Under the pieces are notes generated by a model, which saw only the letters and a list, made by a program, of their open reading frames with translations, ran no database searches and was not told the DNA's origin. DNA of 50,507 nucleotides from Acidobacteriota bacterium (GTDB lineage: Bacteria > Acidobacteriota > Thermoanaerobaculia > Multivoradales > JAHEKO01): NCBI GenBank assembly GCA_029263375.1, contig JAJCXP010000228.1:1-50507 (forward strand). The letters are read 5' to 3'. Numbering within the stretch: the stretch's first letter is position 1; each line of letters starts with the position of its first letter. Of the stretch, positions 7,766-17,288 are shown piece after piece. The position numbers and the translations under genes were made by a program.

Positions 7766-8440
7766 ATGGACAGACACGTCGATCAAGACCTCGACATGGT
7801 GCGCCAGGACCTGCTGCGGATGGCCGCCGAGGTCGAGAGCATGGTGGCCGACGCGATCCGCGCGCTGATCGAGCGTGATTCGGAGACCGCCGAGGCCCTC
7901 CCCGCCCGCGATCACGTCGTCGACGACCTCGAGAAGCGGATCGACGAGCACTGCTATCTGATCATGGCGCGCCAGCAGCCGACCGCCAGCGACCTCCGCT
8001 TCCTGATCACGGTCACTCGGATCATCCACGAGCTCGAGCGGGTCGGCGACTCCACCAAGAACATCGCCAAGGGTGTCCTGGCGCTCAATCAGGAGCCGCC
8101 GCTCAAGCCCTACATCGACATCCCCCGGATGAGCGAGATCGCGCGCGGCATGCTGCGCGACGGTCTCGATTCGTTCACCAACAGCGATGCACAGCTAGCG
8201 CTCGCGGTCTGCAAGCGCGACAACTCTGTCGACGACCTGTGGCGACAGGTGTTTCGGGAGCTGCAGTCGTACATGCTCGAGGACCCGACCACCATCACCC
8301 GGGCGCTCCACATCCTGTTCATCGCCCACAACCTGGAGCGCATCGCCGACCACGCGACCAACATCGGCGAGAGCGTCGTCTACTACCTCGAGGCGCGCGA
8401 CATCCGGCACACGCCCGAGGGCACCGGCGCGCCGGCGTAG
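7766..8440 (+). CDS. phoU: phosphate signalling protein PhoU
   Basis: The 224-residue all-helical protein has the two-fold PhoU repeat. The first half contains MVADAIRALIERDSETAEALPARDHVVDDLEKRIDEHCY and the second LALAVCKRDNSVDDLWRQVFRELQSYM. Each carries the E/D-xxx-D metal-cluster residues. RFLITVTRIIHELERVGDSTKNIAK and FIAHNLERIADHATNIGESVVY are the classic family signatures. PhoU links Pst transport activity to PhoR and keeps the regulon off when phosphate is ample. CGGAG precedes the ATG. Its position before pstS rather than after pstB is an uncommon gene order. Confidence 0.95.
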   Translation: MDRHVDQDLDMVRQDLLRMAAEVESMVADAIRALIERDSETAEALPARDHVVDDLEKRIDEHCYLIMARQQPTASDLRFLITVTRIIHELERVGDSTKNIAKGVLALNQEPPLKPYIDIPRMSEIARGMLRDGLDSFTNSDAQLALAVCKRDNSVDDLWRQVFRELQSYMLEDPTTITRALHILFIAHNLERIADHATNIGESVVYYLEARDIRHTPEGTGAPA

Positions 8441-8483
8441 CCGGCGTCCCCCCGACGCCGTCTGCGCCTACGCTGCGTGCTTT

Positions 8484-8539
8484 CTGTGACACCGCCGTCA
8501 CCTCGGCGTAGCGGCGCCGTCGCCTGCCCCACCTAGCAT
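8484..8539 (+). promoter_or_regulatory. Pho box array and -10 element upstream of pstS
   Basis: Four heptamers at 11-base steps read CTGTGAC (8484), CCGTCAC (8495), GCGTAGC (8506) and CCGTCGC (8517), fitting NNGTNRC. TAGCAT at 8534-8539 begins exactly 10 bases after the fourth half-site, the same distance as in the oprP promoter. The half-site count, the period and the -10 placement match the oprP element although the two flanking sequences differ. It should be the PhoB-dependent promoter of pstSCAB-arsC. Confidence 0.8.
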
Positions 8540-8574
8540 CAACCGGTCAACGAAAAGCCGAACAGGAGAAGATC

Positions 8575-9609
8575 ATGAAGAAGTCCCTCGTTCTGACCGG
8601 CGCGATCCTGCTGACCGCCGCCGCCGCCGCTCACGCCCAGCGTGACCAGATCCGCATCGTCGGGTCGTCGACCGTATACCCCTTCTCGACCAAGGTCGCC
8701 GAGCAGTTCGGTCGCACCACCCGCTTCAAGACCCCGGTGGTCGAGAGCACCGGCTCCGGCGGCGGCATCAAGCTGTTCTGCGCCGGCGTCGGCATCGAGC
8801 ATCCCGACATCGCCAACGCGTCGCGCGCGATCAAGGGATCCGAGGTCGCCCAGTGCCACGCCAACGGCGTCACCCGGATCACCGAGGTGAAGATCGGCTA
8901 CGACGGCATCGTGATCGCGAACGCGCGCCGAGCCGACCAGATCCGGATCTCGCTGCGAGACCTCTGGCTGGCGCTCGCCAAGAGCGTCCCGGCCGGCGAG
9001 GGTCGGCTTCAGGCCAACCCGCACCGAACCTGGAAGGACGTCAACCCGTCGCTGCCGGCGATCGAGATCGAAGTTCTCGGACCGCCGCCGACCTCCGGAA
9101 CCCGAGACGCGTTCGTCGAGCTGGCCATGGAGGGCGGCTGTCAGTCGTTCGCCTGGATCAAGGCGCTCGACGGCTCCGACAAGAATCGATACAAGGAAGT
9201 CTGCCATACGATCCGCGAGGACGGCGCGTTCATCGAAGCCGGCGAGAACGACAACCTGATCGTCCAGAAGCTCGAGGCCAACCCGGCGGCCTTCGGAGTG
9301 TTCGGGTTCAGCTTCCTGGATCAGAACTCGGACAAGCTGCGCGGCAGCTTTGTCGACGGTGTCGAGCCGACCTTCGAGAACATCGCCGGGGGCAGCTACC
9401 CGATCTCGCGGCCGCTCTTCTTCTACGTCAAGGGCACGCACGTCGGCGTCATCCCCGGAATAGCGGAGTACCTGAGCGAGTTCACCGCCGACCGCGCCTG
9501 GGGCGACGACGGCTACCTCGCCGACGCCGGGCTGATCCCGATGCCGGTCGAAGAGCGCCACCGGGTGGGCAACGAAGCTCGCACCCTGGCCAACAACGTG
9601 GCTCCCTGA
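8575..9609 (+). CDS. pstS: periplasmic phosphate-binding protein PstS
   Basis: The 344-residue precursor has a signal peptide (about 1-21, ending AHA) and the PBP-like phosphate-binding fold. Ligand-loop motifs are visible: RIVGSSTVYPF, VESTGSGGGIKLFC and the PTSGTRDAF loop that contacts phosphate. It captures phosphate in the periplasm and delivers it to PstCA. AGGAGA precedes the ATG. It is the first gene of pstSCAB and follows a Pho box promoter. The four cysteines of the mature protein (for example in KLFCAG, AQCHA, GGCQSF and EVCHTI) could form disulphides. Confidence 0.95.
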   Translation: MKKSLVLTGAILLTAAAAAHAQRDQIRIVGSSTVYPFSTKVAEQFGRTTRFKTPVVESTGSGGGIKLFCAGVGIEHPDIANASRAIKGSEVAQCHANGVTRITEVKIGYDGIVIANARRADQIRISLRDLWLALAKSVPAGEGRLQANPHRTWKDVNPSLPAIEIEVLGPPPTSGTRDAFVELAMEGGCQSFAWIKALDGSDKNRYKEVCHTIREDGAFIEAGENDNLIVQKLEANPAAFGVFGFSFLDQNSDKLRGSFVDGVEPTFENIAGGSYPISRPLFFYVKGTHVGVIPGIAEYLSEFTADRAWGDDGYLADAGLIPMPVEERHRVGNEARTLANNVAP

Positions 9610-9639
9610 GAATAGCTCCGCGCTCTCCCGACACCCGCC

Positions 9640-11019
9640 ATGAACACGCTGCTGCTGATCGCCGTTCTGCTCGCCCTTTCGGCGGCCGGATTCGAGCTCG
9701 GCCGCAGGCGGGCGCTCGGCCTCGTCGGTCACCCGAAGGAGCTGCGCTCGCTGCCGGGCTACTACGGCTCCTGGATTCTGCTCTGGTGTCTGGTGCCGAG
9801 CGTGCTCGCCCTGGCCGGCTGGATCGCCCTCGAAGGGAGCCTGGTCGACACCTGGGTGATTCGCAGCCTGCCTCAGGAGATCCGCGAGCTGCCGGAGGCG
9901 CGTCTCGGCCTCTTCCTGAACGACGCCAAGAACCTGGCCACCGGCAACATCGTCAGCCGCGAAGTCGACGACCTCCTGCAGACGACCGCCGATCGCTACA
10001 CCAGCCTGCGCGCCGCCGGCCGGCTCGCTCGCACCGGCCTGGTGCTGCTGCTGACGGCGGGCGGCGCGCTGATCGGCTACCGCCGGATCTCGCTGCGATT
10101 CGACGCGATGGCGAGGGTGGAGACCGCCTTCAAGACGATCCTGATGATCGGCTCGACGATCGCCATCTTCACCACCGTCGGCATCGTCCTGTCGCTGCTG
10201 TTCGAGGCCATCCGATTCTTCCAGGCGGTGCCGATCACCGAGTTCCTGTTCGGCCTGGGGTGGAGTCCGCAGACCGCCCTGCGTACCGACCAGGTCGGTA
10301 GCTCCGGCTCGTTCGGAGCGGTGCCGCTGTTCGCCGGCACGCTCCTGATCAGCGCTATCGCCATGACGGTGGCGGTGCCGGTCGGGCTCCTGGCCGCGAT
10401 CTACCTGTCGGAGTACGCCACTCGGCGGGTGCGCACGATCGCCAAGCCGCTGCTGGAGATCCTGGCCGGCGTACCGACGGTGGTCTACGGCTTCTTCGCC
10501 GCCCTGACCGTGGCGCCCCTGGTGCGAAACTTCGGCGCAGAGCTCGGCCTGTCGGTGTCGTCGGAGAGCGCCCTGGTCGCGGGCGGGGTGATGGGAATCA
10601 TGATCATCCCTTTCGTGTCGTCGATCTCGGACGACGTGATCACAGCGGTGCCGCAGGGGCTGCGGGAGGCCTCGTACGGACTCGGCGCCACCCAGTCGGA
10701 GACCATCCGCAGGGTCGTCTTCCCCGCCGCCCTGCCGGGCATCGTCGGCGGGATCCTGCTGGCGGTCTCGCGCGCTATCGGCGAGACCATGATCGTGGTC
10801 ATGGCCGCCGGCCTGTCCGCGAACCTGACCGCCAACCCCCTCGAGGCGGTTACCACAGTGACGGTCCAGATCGTCACCCTGCTGGTCGGCGACCTCGAGT
10901 TCGACAGCCCCAAGACGCTGTCCGCGTTCGCCCTCGGGCTGATGCTCTTCGTGGTGACGCTGACCCTCAACGTCATCGCCCTGCGCGTCGTGCGCAAGTA
11001 TCGGGAGCAGTACGAATGA
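9640..11019 (+). CDS. pstC: phosphate ABC transporter permease PstC
   Basis: The 459-residue inner-membrane protein is a long-form PstC. An extra N-terminal region of about 170 residues with its own membrane helices (about 1-15, 42-65, 130-147) precedes the usual six-helix permease core. The core contains the MetI-type coupling loop, seen as EASYGLGATQSETIRRVVFPAALPGIVGGILLA. The segment FEAIRFFQAVPITEFLFGLGWSPQ is typical of PstC. It follows pstS by 30 bases and overlaps pstA by 4 (ATGA). Confidence 0.93.
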   Translation: MNTLLLIAVLLALSAAGFELGRRRALGLVGHPKELRSLPGYYGSWILLWCLVPSVLALAGWIALEGSLVDTWVIRSLPQEIRELPEARLGLFLNDAKNLATGNIVSREVDDLLQTTADRYTSLRAAGRLARTGLVLLLTAGGALIGYRRISLRFDAMARVETAFKTILMIGSTIAIFTTVGIVLSLLFEAIRFFQAVPITEFLFGLGWSPQTALRTDQVGSSGSFGAVPLFAGTLLISAIAMTVAVPVGLLAAIYLSEYATRRVRTIAKPLLEILAGVPTVVYGFFAALTVAPLVRNFGAELGLSVSSESALVAGGVMGIMIIPFVSSISDDVITAVPQGLREASYGLGATQSETIRRVVFPAALPGIVGGILLAVSRAIGETMIVVMAAGLSANLTANPLEAVTTVTVQIVTLLVGDLEFDSPKTLSAFALGLMLFVVTLTLNVIALRVVRKYREQYE

Positions 11020-12314
11020 CCGGGCCGCAGGGACACCCGGCCCTCACCACCGAGGCGGTCGCGGCCCGGTTGAAGGGGCGCTATCGATCCGAGCGCCGCT
11101 TCCGGCTCGCCTGCCTCGCCGCGGTCGTGCTGGCGCTCTCGTTCCTGGCGGCGCTGTTCGCAAGCATCGTCGGCAAGGGGCACTCGGCGTTCCGCCAGAC
11201 GCACGTGGCACTCGACATCCACTTCGACGCCGAGACCATCGACCCGACCGGCGAGCGGGATCCCGAGACGCTGGCGAGCGCCAACTACAACACGCTGGTG
11301 CGCGCGGCGCTGTCCGAGCTCTTCCCGGGAGTGACCAGCCGGAGTGAGAAGCGGCAGCTCTACGGCCTGATCAGCGGCGGCGCCGCCTTCGACCTGCAGG
11401 ACATGGTCATGGCGGATCCGTCGATCCTCGGCGAGACCCGCAGGCTCTGGCTGCTCTCCTCGGACGACGCCGACATGCTGGTCAAGGGGCACATCCCGCG
11501 CGATGTGCCGGAGGCCGAGCGCCGCGTGTCCGACTTCGAGATCGGCTGGCTCGACGCGTTGGACGACCGCGGCCGGGTCGAGCGCCGGTTCAACACCCGC
11601 TTTTTCACCTCGGGCGACTCGCGCGAGCCGGAGATGGCGGGCATCTGGGGCGCCGCAAAGGGCTCGCTCTACACGATGCTGGTGACCCTGCTGCTGTCGT
11701 TCCCGCTCGGCGTCGCCACCGCCGTCTACCTCGAGGAGTTCGCGCCCCGCAACCGCATCACCGACCTGATCGAGGTCAATATCAACAACCTGGCGGCGGT
11801 GCCCTCGATCGTTTTCGGCCTGCTCGGGCTGGCCGTGTTCTTGAACTTCTTCCACATGCCGCGCTCGGCGCCCCTGGTAGGAGGCCTGGTGCTCAGCCTC
11901 ATGACCCTGCCGCGAATCATCATCCCGGCGCGCGCCGCGCTCACCGCGGTGCCGCCGTCGATTCGCGAAGCGGCCTACGGCCTCGGCGCCTCGCCAATGC
12001 AGGTGATCTTCCACCACGTCCTGCCGCTCGCCCTCCCCGGCATCTTGACCGGAACCATCCTCGGCATGTCCCAGGCGCTCGGCGAGTCGGCGCCGCTGCT
12101 GATGATCGGAATGGTAGCCTTCATCGTCGATGTGCCGCAGGGCATCGTCGACCCGTCGACGGTGCTGCCGGTACAGATCTATCTGTGGGCGGACAGCGCT
12201 GAGCGGGCGTTCGTGGAGAAGACCTCCGCCGCGATCATCGTGCTGCTGGGCTTCCTGATCCTGATGAACCTGGGCGCGGTCATTCTGCGCCGCAGGGCCG
12301 AGCGAAGTTGGTAG
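11016..12314 (+). CDS. pstA: phosphate ABC transporter permease PstA (long form)
   Basis: The 432-residue permease also carries a long N-terminal part: a helix at about 27-50 and a periplasmic domain to about 205, of the DUF3333 type. The six-helix core follows, with the coupling motif [33 protein letters not shown]. PstA and PstC together form the membrane channel. The start overlaps the pstC stop as ATGA, which suggests translational coupling. Paired long forms of PstC and PstA occur in other bacteria and are expected to function together. Confidence 0.93.
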   Translation: MTGPQGHPALTTEAVAARLKGRYRSERRFRLACLAAVVLALSFLAALFASIVGKGHSAFRQTHVALDIHFDAETIDPTGERDPETLASANYNTLVRAALSELFPGVTSRSEKRQLYGLISGGAAFDLQDMVMADPSILGETRRLWLLSSDDADMLVKGHIPRDVPEAERRVSDFEIGWLDALDDRGRVERRFNTRFFTSGDSREPEMAGIWGAAKGSLYTMLVTLLLSFPLGVATAVYLEEFAPRNRITDLIEVNINNLAAVPSIVFGLLGLAVFLNFFHMPRSAPLVGGLVLSLMTLPRIIIPARAALTAVPPSIREAAYGLGASPMQVIFHHVLPLALPGILTGTILGMSQALGESAPLLMIGMVAFIVDVPQGIVDPSTVLPVQIYLWADSAERAFVEKTSAAIIVLLGFLILMNLGAVILRRRAERSW

Positions 12315-12318
12315 CAAC

Positions 12319-13182
12319 ATGGAGTCCCTCGTGACGAACGAACCGCCGACCTCGATCGCCGCCGCGCCGACGCCCGCACCCACGACCGGTAGGCCTCCGG
12401 ATCAGGACGTGCTCGACCCGGGAATCCCCGAGCCGATTCTCGAGGTGCGGGACCTCAATCTCTACTACGCCGACAAGCGGGCGCTCAACGGGATCACGAT
12501 GAAGATCCCTCGGCGCGAGATCACCGCTTTCATCGGCCCGTCCGGCTGCGGCAAGTCGAGCCTGCTGCGCTGCCTCAACCGCCTCAACGACCTGATCCCG
12601 ATCGCCCGCGTAGAGGGCGAGGTGCTGCTCGAGGGCGACAACATCCTCGGCTCCGGCACCGACGTCAACCTGCTGCGCAAGCGGATCGGCATGGTGTTCC
12701 AGAAGTCGAATCCGTTCCCCAAGTCGATCTACGAGAACATCGCCTACGGGTGCCGGATCCAGGGCATCAACCGCAAGGACGAGGTCGACCACATCGTCGA
12801 GCGTAGCCTGCACAGGGCAGCGCTCTGGAACGAGGTCAAGGACCGTCTCGGGGACGTCGCCACCGGTCTGTCTGGCGGCCAGCAGCAGCGGCTGTGCATC
12901 GCTCGCGCGATCGCCACCGAACCGGAGGTGCTCCTGTTCGACGAGCCGTGCTCGGCACTCGACCCGATCGCTACCGCCAAGATCGAAGAGCTGATGCGCG
13001 ACCTGAAGGAGCAGTACACCCAGGTGATTGTGACCCACAACATGCAGCAGGCATCGCGGATCTCGGACTACACCGCCTTCATGTACCTGGGCGACCTGAT
13101 CGAGTACGGAGTCACCGACGAGCTGTTCATCAAGCCGCTACGCAAAGAGACCGAGGACTACATCACCGGCCGTTTCGGCTGA
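12319..13182 (+). CDS. pstB: phosphate ABC transporter ATP-binding protein PstB
   Basis: The 287-residue ATPase has Walker [11 protein letters not shown]-loop [20 protein letters not shown], signature [14 protein letters not shown], Walker [14 protein letters not shown] and switch His in IVTHNMQQA. The PstB hallmark [18 protein letters not shown]-like segment is present. About 38 residues of Pro/Ala/Thr-rich sequence precede the domain; an internal start could be used instead. It powers phosphate uptake and participates in PhoR signalling. The gap to pstA is 4 bases and to arsC 7 bases. Confidence 0.95.
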   Translation: MESLVTNEPPTSIAAAPTPAPTTGRPPDQDVLDPGIPEPILEVRDLNLYYADKRALNGITMKIPRREITAFIGPSGCGKSSLLRCLNRLNDLIPIARVEGEVLLEGDNILGSGTDVNLLRKRIGMVFQKSNPFPKSIYENIAYGCRIQGINRKDEVDHIVERSLHRAALWNEVKDRLGDVATGLSGGQQQRLCIARAIATEPEVLLFDEPCSALDPIATAKIEELMRDLKEQYTQVIVTHNMQQASRISDYTAFMYLGDLIEYGVTDELFIKPLRKETEDYITGRFG

Positions 13183-13189
13183 TCGAAAC

Positions 13190-13624
13190 ATGAACGACAC
13201 CCGCGCCAGCATCCTCGTCCTCTGCACCGGCAACTCGGCACGCAGCCAGATCGCGGCCGCCTACCTGACGAAGTACCTCGGCGATCGCTTCGACGTCCAC
13301 AGCGCCGGCAGCGAGCCGGCCCGCGAGATCCATCCCCTGGCGATCGCGGTCATGGCCGAGGAGGGGATCGTGGTCGGCGGTGAACCGACCGACTATCGGG
13401 AGTATCTGGGCAGCCTGACGCCCGCCTACCTGATCATCGTCTGCGACGGCGCTGCCAGGGCCTGCCCGGTGTGGCCGGGACCGACCGAAAGGCTGCTCTG
13501 GCCATTCGAGGACCCCGCCGCCGCCGAGGGGTCGGACGAGGAGAGGCTCGCCCGCTTCCGGGTCGTGCGCGAACAGATTCGCGACAGAATCCGGGACTGG
13601 GCAGCCCATCTACCCGCTTTCTAG
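13190..13624 (+). CDS. arsC: thioredoxin-coupled-type arsenate reductase / low-molecular-weight phosphatase
   Basis: The 144-residue protein has the low-molecular-weight tyrosine phosphatase fold. The P-loop Cys12-x5-Arg18 (CTGNSARS) is near the N-terminus. It also has Cys85 and Cys92, spaced CDGAARAC, followed by PVWPG...WPFEDPA. This C-x6-C pair is the redox relay of thioredoxin-linked ArsC, in which the catalytic Cys reduces arsenate and the other two pass the disulphide on. ArsC reduces arsenate to arsenite in the cytoplasm. It is the last gene of the pst operon. No arsenite pump or arsR is in the window. A phosphatase role remains possible, but the cysteine triad favours reductase. Confidence 0.85.
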   Translation: MNDTRASILVLCTGNSARSQIAAAYLTKYLGDRFDVHSAGSEPAREIHPLAIAVMAEEGIVVGGEPTDYREYLGSLTPAYLIIVCDGAARACPVWPGPTERLLWPFEDPAAAEGSDEERLARFRVVREQIRDRIRDWAAHLPAF

Positions 13625-13741
13625 AAAGCGTCCCGGGAGCCGTGGCGCCGACGGCCGACGGCCAGCCCCTCCTCCTCTACAATAGGCCGCCCGGTGAACT
13701 CGCGGGCATCTCACGCGTACGTCTCCCAGGAGGAGCCCACG

Positions 13742-14911
<1,170 letters not shown>

Positions 14912-14981
14912 GCGCCCTGGCCCTGTTCGGGAGCTTCCGCCGGTCCAGTAACGCCGACAAGAGCGGGAGCCGCCCGAGTGT

Positions 14982-15018
14982 GTAACCTTCGAACCCGACA
15001 CTAGTCATTACGACTGGT
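14982..15018 (+). promoter_or_regulatory. possible ECF promoter and dyad upstream of the sigma factor gene
   Basis: GTAACC at 14982-14987 resembles an ECF-type -35 element and is followed 16 bases later by GTCATTA at 15004-15010. An imperfect dyad, ACTAGTC (15000-15006) with GACTGGT (15012-15018), overlaps it. ECF operons often control themselves, so this is a natural place for such a promoter, but the evidence is motif resemblance only. Confidence 0.3.
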
Positions 15019-15043
15019 AGCGAGAGAAGCGGGGATTCGAGAC

Positions 15044-15601
15044 GTGAGTGACCCCACGGATCAGCAGCTGATGCTGCAAGTCAAAGAGGGAGACGTGAGC
15101 CGATTGGCGGGGCTCTTCGAGCGCCACCATACCCGGATCTACCACTTCTGCTATCGCATGACCGGAAACCAAGCCACCAGCCAGGACCTAGTCCAAGAGA
15201 TATTCATGCGCATACTCAAATACCGACACACATTCCGCGACGACTCGCTGTTTCTACCCTGGCTGTACCGGATGGCGCGCAACGCCTGCGTCGACCACTT
15301 CCGCCGCCGCGGCCGCACTCCGATCGCAACCGACAACCTGCCCGACGTGCCGAGCGAGAGCCCGAGCGCGGCGGACCAGTTGGAGCTGGGCGAGGATGTG
15401 GATCGGCTGCGGAGCGCCCTGCTGCGGCTACCGGCGGACAAGCGCGAAGTTCTCATCCTGAGCCGCTTCGAGCTGCGTCGGCACGCCGAGATCGCCGACC
15501 TGCTCAACTGCTCCGTCGGCGCGGTCAAGGTGCGGGTCCACCGCGCGCTCAAACTGCTGCGCGAGATCTACTTCGAGATGGCAAGTGAGGCGGTGTCATG
15601 A
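15044..15601 (+). CDS. ECF-type RNA polymerase sigma factor
   Basis: The 185-residue protein has the sigma-70 region 2 (about 20-90: DLVQEIFMRILKYR, then FLPWLYRMARNACVDHFRRRGR) and region 4 (about 118-175: LPADKREVLILSRFELRRHAEIADLLNCSVGAVKVRVHRALKLLRE). There is no region 3, so it is an ECF sigma factor. The start is GTG. Its end overlaps the next gene by 4 bases (ATGA). That gene has a zinc-finger anti-sigma domain, so the pair is a sigma/anti-sigma unit. It should direct transcription of its own operon and other envelope-stress genes; the stimulus is unknown. Confidence 0.93.
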   Translation: MSDPTDQQLMLQVKEGDVSRLAGLFERHHTRIYHFCYRMTGNQATSQDLVQEIFMRILKYRHTFRDDSLFLPWLYRMARNACVDHFRRRGRTPIATDNLPDVPSESPSAADQLELGEDVDRLRSALLRLPADKREVLILSRFELRRHAEIADLLNCSVGAVKVRVHRALKLLREIYFEMASEAVS

Positions 15602-16398
15602 ACTGCGAAACCATACGTGAACAGCTGATCGACCTCTGGCGAGGAGATCTGAGCGCCGACCAACAGGAAGCGGTCGAGGGGCACCTCGCCGGGTGCAAAG
15701 AGTGCGAACGCGAGAGCGCTCGTCTCGGGAGCCTCTGGAGCGAGCTTGCAGCGCTCGACAACGAGGCCGCGCCACCGGTGCCGAGCGAGAGCTTGCGGCA
15801 GCGATTCTATCCGGCCCTCGAGGCGCACCAGCGCAAGCTCGAACGGCCCTCTCTCTGGCGGCGCTGGCTGAGCGCTTTCTCAGGATCGGGCTCGCCGACG
15901 CTCCGCCCCGCCTGGTCGATGCCCAACCTGGTGCTCGGCATCGCCCTCGGCGCGGCCGTGATGTGGGCGGTCGGAGCGCGCGACCGGATCGAGCGGCTCT
16001 CGGCGGAGGTCGACGACCTGCGAGGGACCGCGAGCCTGTCGCTGCTCGCCAACGATTCCGCCAGCGAACGCCTGCGCGGCGTCAGCTGGGGCTCTCAGGT
16101 GCTGGCAGACGACCGCATCGTCGATGCTCTGCTGGATTCGGTTCGCCACGATCCCAACGTCAACGTCCGCCTCGCCGCGCTCGATGCGCTGGCACGCAAG
16201 ATCGACTCCCCGCGCGTTCACGCCGGGCTGGCCCAGACCCTGCCGAACCAGCAGTCGCCCGTGCTCCAGGTAGCACTGGCCGAGGTCCTGAGGGAGCGCA
16301 ACGGCGGCAGCACCGTCGCACTCGAAGAGCTTCTCGAGCGCCGCGACCTCGATGAACAGGTGCGGACGCAGGTCCGCTTTCTCCTGGAGTCGGTGTAG
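15598..16398 (+). CDS. membrane anti-sigma factor with zinc-finger and HEAT-like repeats
   Basis: The 266-residue protein opens with a putative zinc-finger anti-sigma (ZAS/zf-HC2) motif, visible as HLAGCKECE at about residues 31-39, where H-x3-C-x2-C is the metal site. A linker follows, then one transmembrane helix (about 108-124, LVLGIALGAAVMWAVG). The region after the membrane, about 160-262, reads as helical HEAT-like repeats (VNVRLAALDALARKI, SPVLQVALAEVLRER, DEQVRTQVRFLLES). It would hold the ECF factor inactive at the inner membrane until an envelope signal arrives. The HEAT-like sensor part is less usual. Confidence 0.82.
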   Translation: MNCETIREQLIDLWRGDLSADQQEAVEGHLAGCKECERESARLGSLWSELAALDNEAAPPVPSESLRQRFYPALEAHQRKLERPSLWRRWLSAFSGSGSPTLRPAWSMPNLVLGIALGAAVMWAVGARDRIERLSAEVDDLRGTASLSLLANDSASERLRGVSWGSQVLADDRIVDALLDSVRHDPNVNVRLAALDALARKIDSPRVHAGLAQTLPNQQSPVLQVALAEVLRERNGGSTVALEELLERRDLDEQVRTQVRFLLESV

Positions 16399-17288
16399 TG
16401 CATCTGGCGGTCGTCCTGACGAGCGCGGTCTATCTGGCCAGCGGTCTGGCCAGCGCCGCCGGCGCCGAGGATGATCGCGTCCTCGAGCGCGAGCACTCCT
16501 CCCGGAGCTTCGAGATCGAGCCCGGTGCGCAAATCGTCCTCGTGGTCGACAACCTCTTCGGCGGCATCCAGGTACGCACGCACGAGCTACCCAGGATCGA
16601 CCTCGAGCTCGACAAGACCGTCCGCGGCCACACCGAAGGGCATCTGGCGCGGGCTCTCTCCGAGGTCTCGCTGCAGATCACAGAGCAGCCCGACCTGATC
16701 GACCTTTACGTCCATGGACCTTTCCGCCACCCGACCCGGCGCGAGTGGACGCACAACTGGCGCGACCCCGGCTACCGGGTGGTCTACGACTTCGACCTGA
16801 CGGTGCCGCCCGGCGTCGATCTGCGAATCAAAACCGTGGACGGCGGCGACATGCGGGTCTCGGGTCTGCGGGGCGATTTCGAGGTAATCAACGTCAACGG
16901 CGGCATCGAGATGACCGGCATCGCCGGTTCGGGCACGGCGCGCACGGTCAACGGCCCGGTGCTGGTCGAGTTCGACCGCAACCCGGCCGGCGACTCACGC
17001 TTCGAGACCGTCAACGGCGACGTCGAGGTCCTCTTTCGCCCCGGCCTCGCGGCCGACCTCGAGCTGCTCTCGACCTTCGGCGAGCTCTGGTCCGAGTTCA
17101 ACGTCAAACCGCTCGCCTCGCGGCCACCGATCGAGACCGTCGAGAGCGGCCGCCGGGTCATCAAGACCGACGGCGGCGCCCGCGTCCGGGCCGGCTCGGG
17201 CGGGCCCAGCCACTCATTCGAAACCTTGAACGGCGACGTGCTGATCCGATCCCGGGGCAGCGACGCCGAGATGGAGAAAACACCATGA
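16398..17288 (+). CDS. exported DUF4097-type beta-helix protein, copy 1
   Basis: The 296-residue product begins at a GTG that shares one base with the anti-sigma stop codon. It has a signal peptide (about 1-24, ending GAE). The rest has the DUF4097/adhesin-like pattern of short turns containing VNGG, seen as VDGGDMRVSGLRG, INVNGGIEMTG, TVNGPVLVEF, TVNGDVEVLFR and TLNGDVLIRS. This predicts a right-handed beta-helix or solenoid outside the cytoplasm. Such proteins often follow ECF sigma/anti-sigma pairs; their biochemical role is not known. It overlaps the next gene by ATGA. Confidence 0.78.
   Translation: MHLAVVLTSAVYLASGLASAAGAEDDRVLEREHSSRSFEIEPGAQIVLVVDNLFGGIQVRTHELPRIDLELDKTVRGHTEGHLARALSEVSLQITEQPDLIDLYVHGPFRHPTRREWTHNWRDPGYRVVYDFDLTVPPGVDLRIKTVDGGDMRVSGLRGDFEVINVNGGIEMTGIAGSGTARTVNGPVLVEFDRNPAGDSRFETVNGDVEVLFRPGLAADLELLSTFGELWSEFNVKPLASRPPIETVESGRRVIKTDGGARVRAGSGGPSHSFETLNGDVLIRSRGSDAEMEKTP

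Noticed and set aside
10485-12383. 632-codon open frame on the minus strand
   Set aside because: It is antisense to pstC, pstA and the start of pstB, which are certain genes. The translation is low-complexity and family-free.
13694-13741. Upstream GTG start of the exported amidohydrolase, as a leaderless gene
   Set aside because: It would place 16 polar residues before the signal peptide, and a perfect AGGAGG site serves the GTG at 13742. The TACAAT hexamer may still be a promoter.
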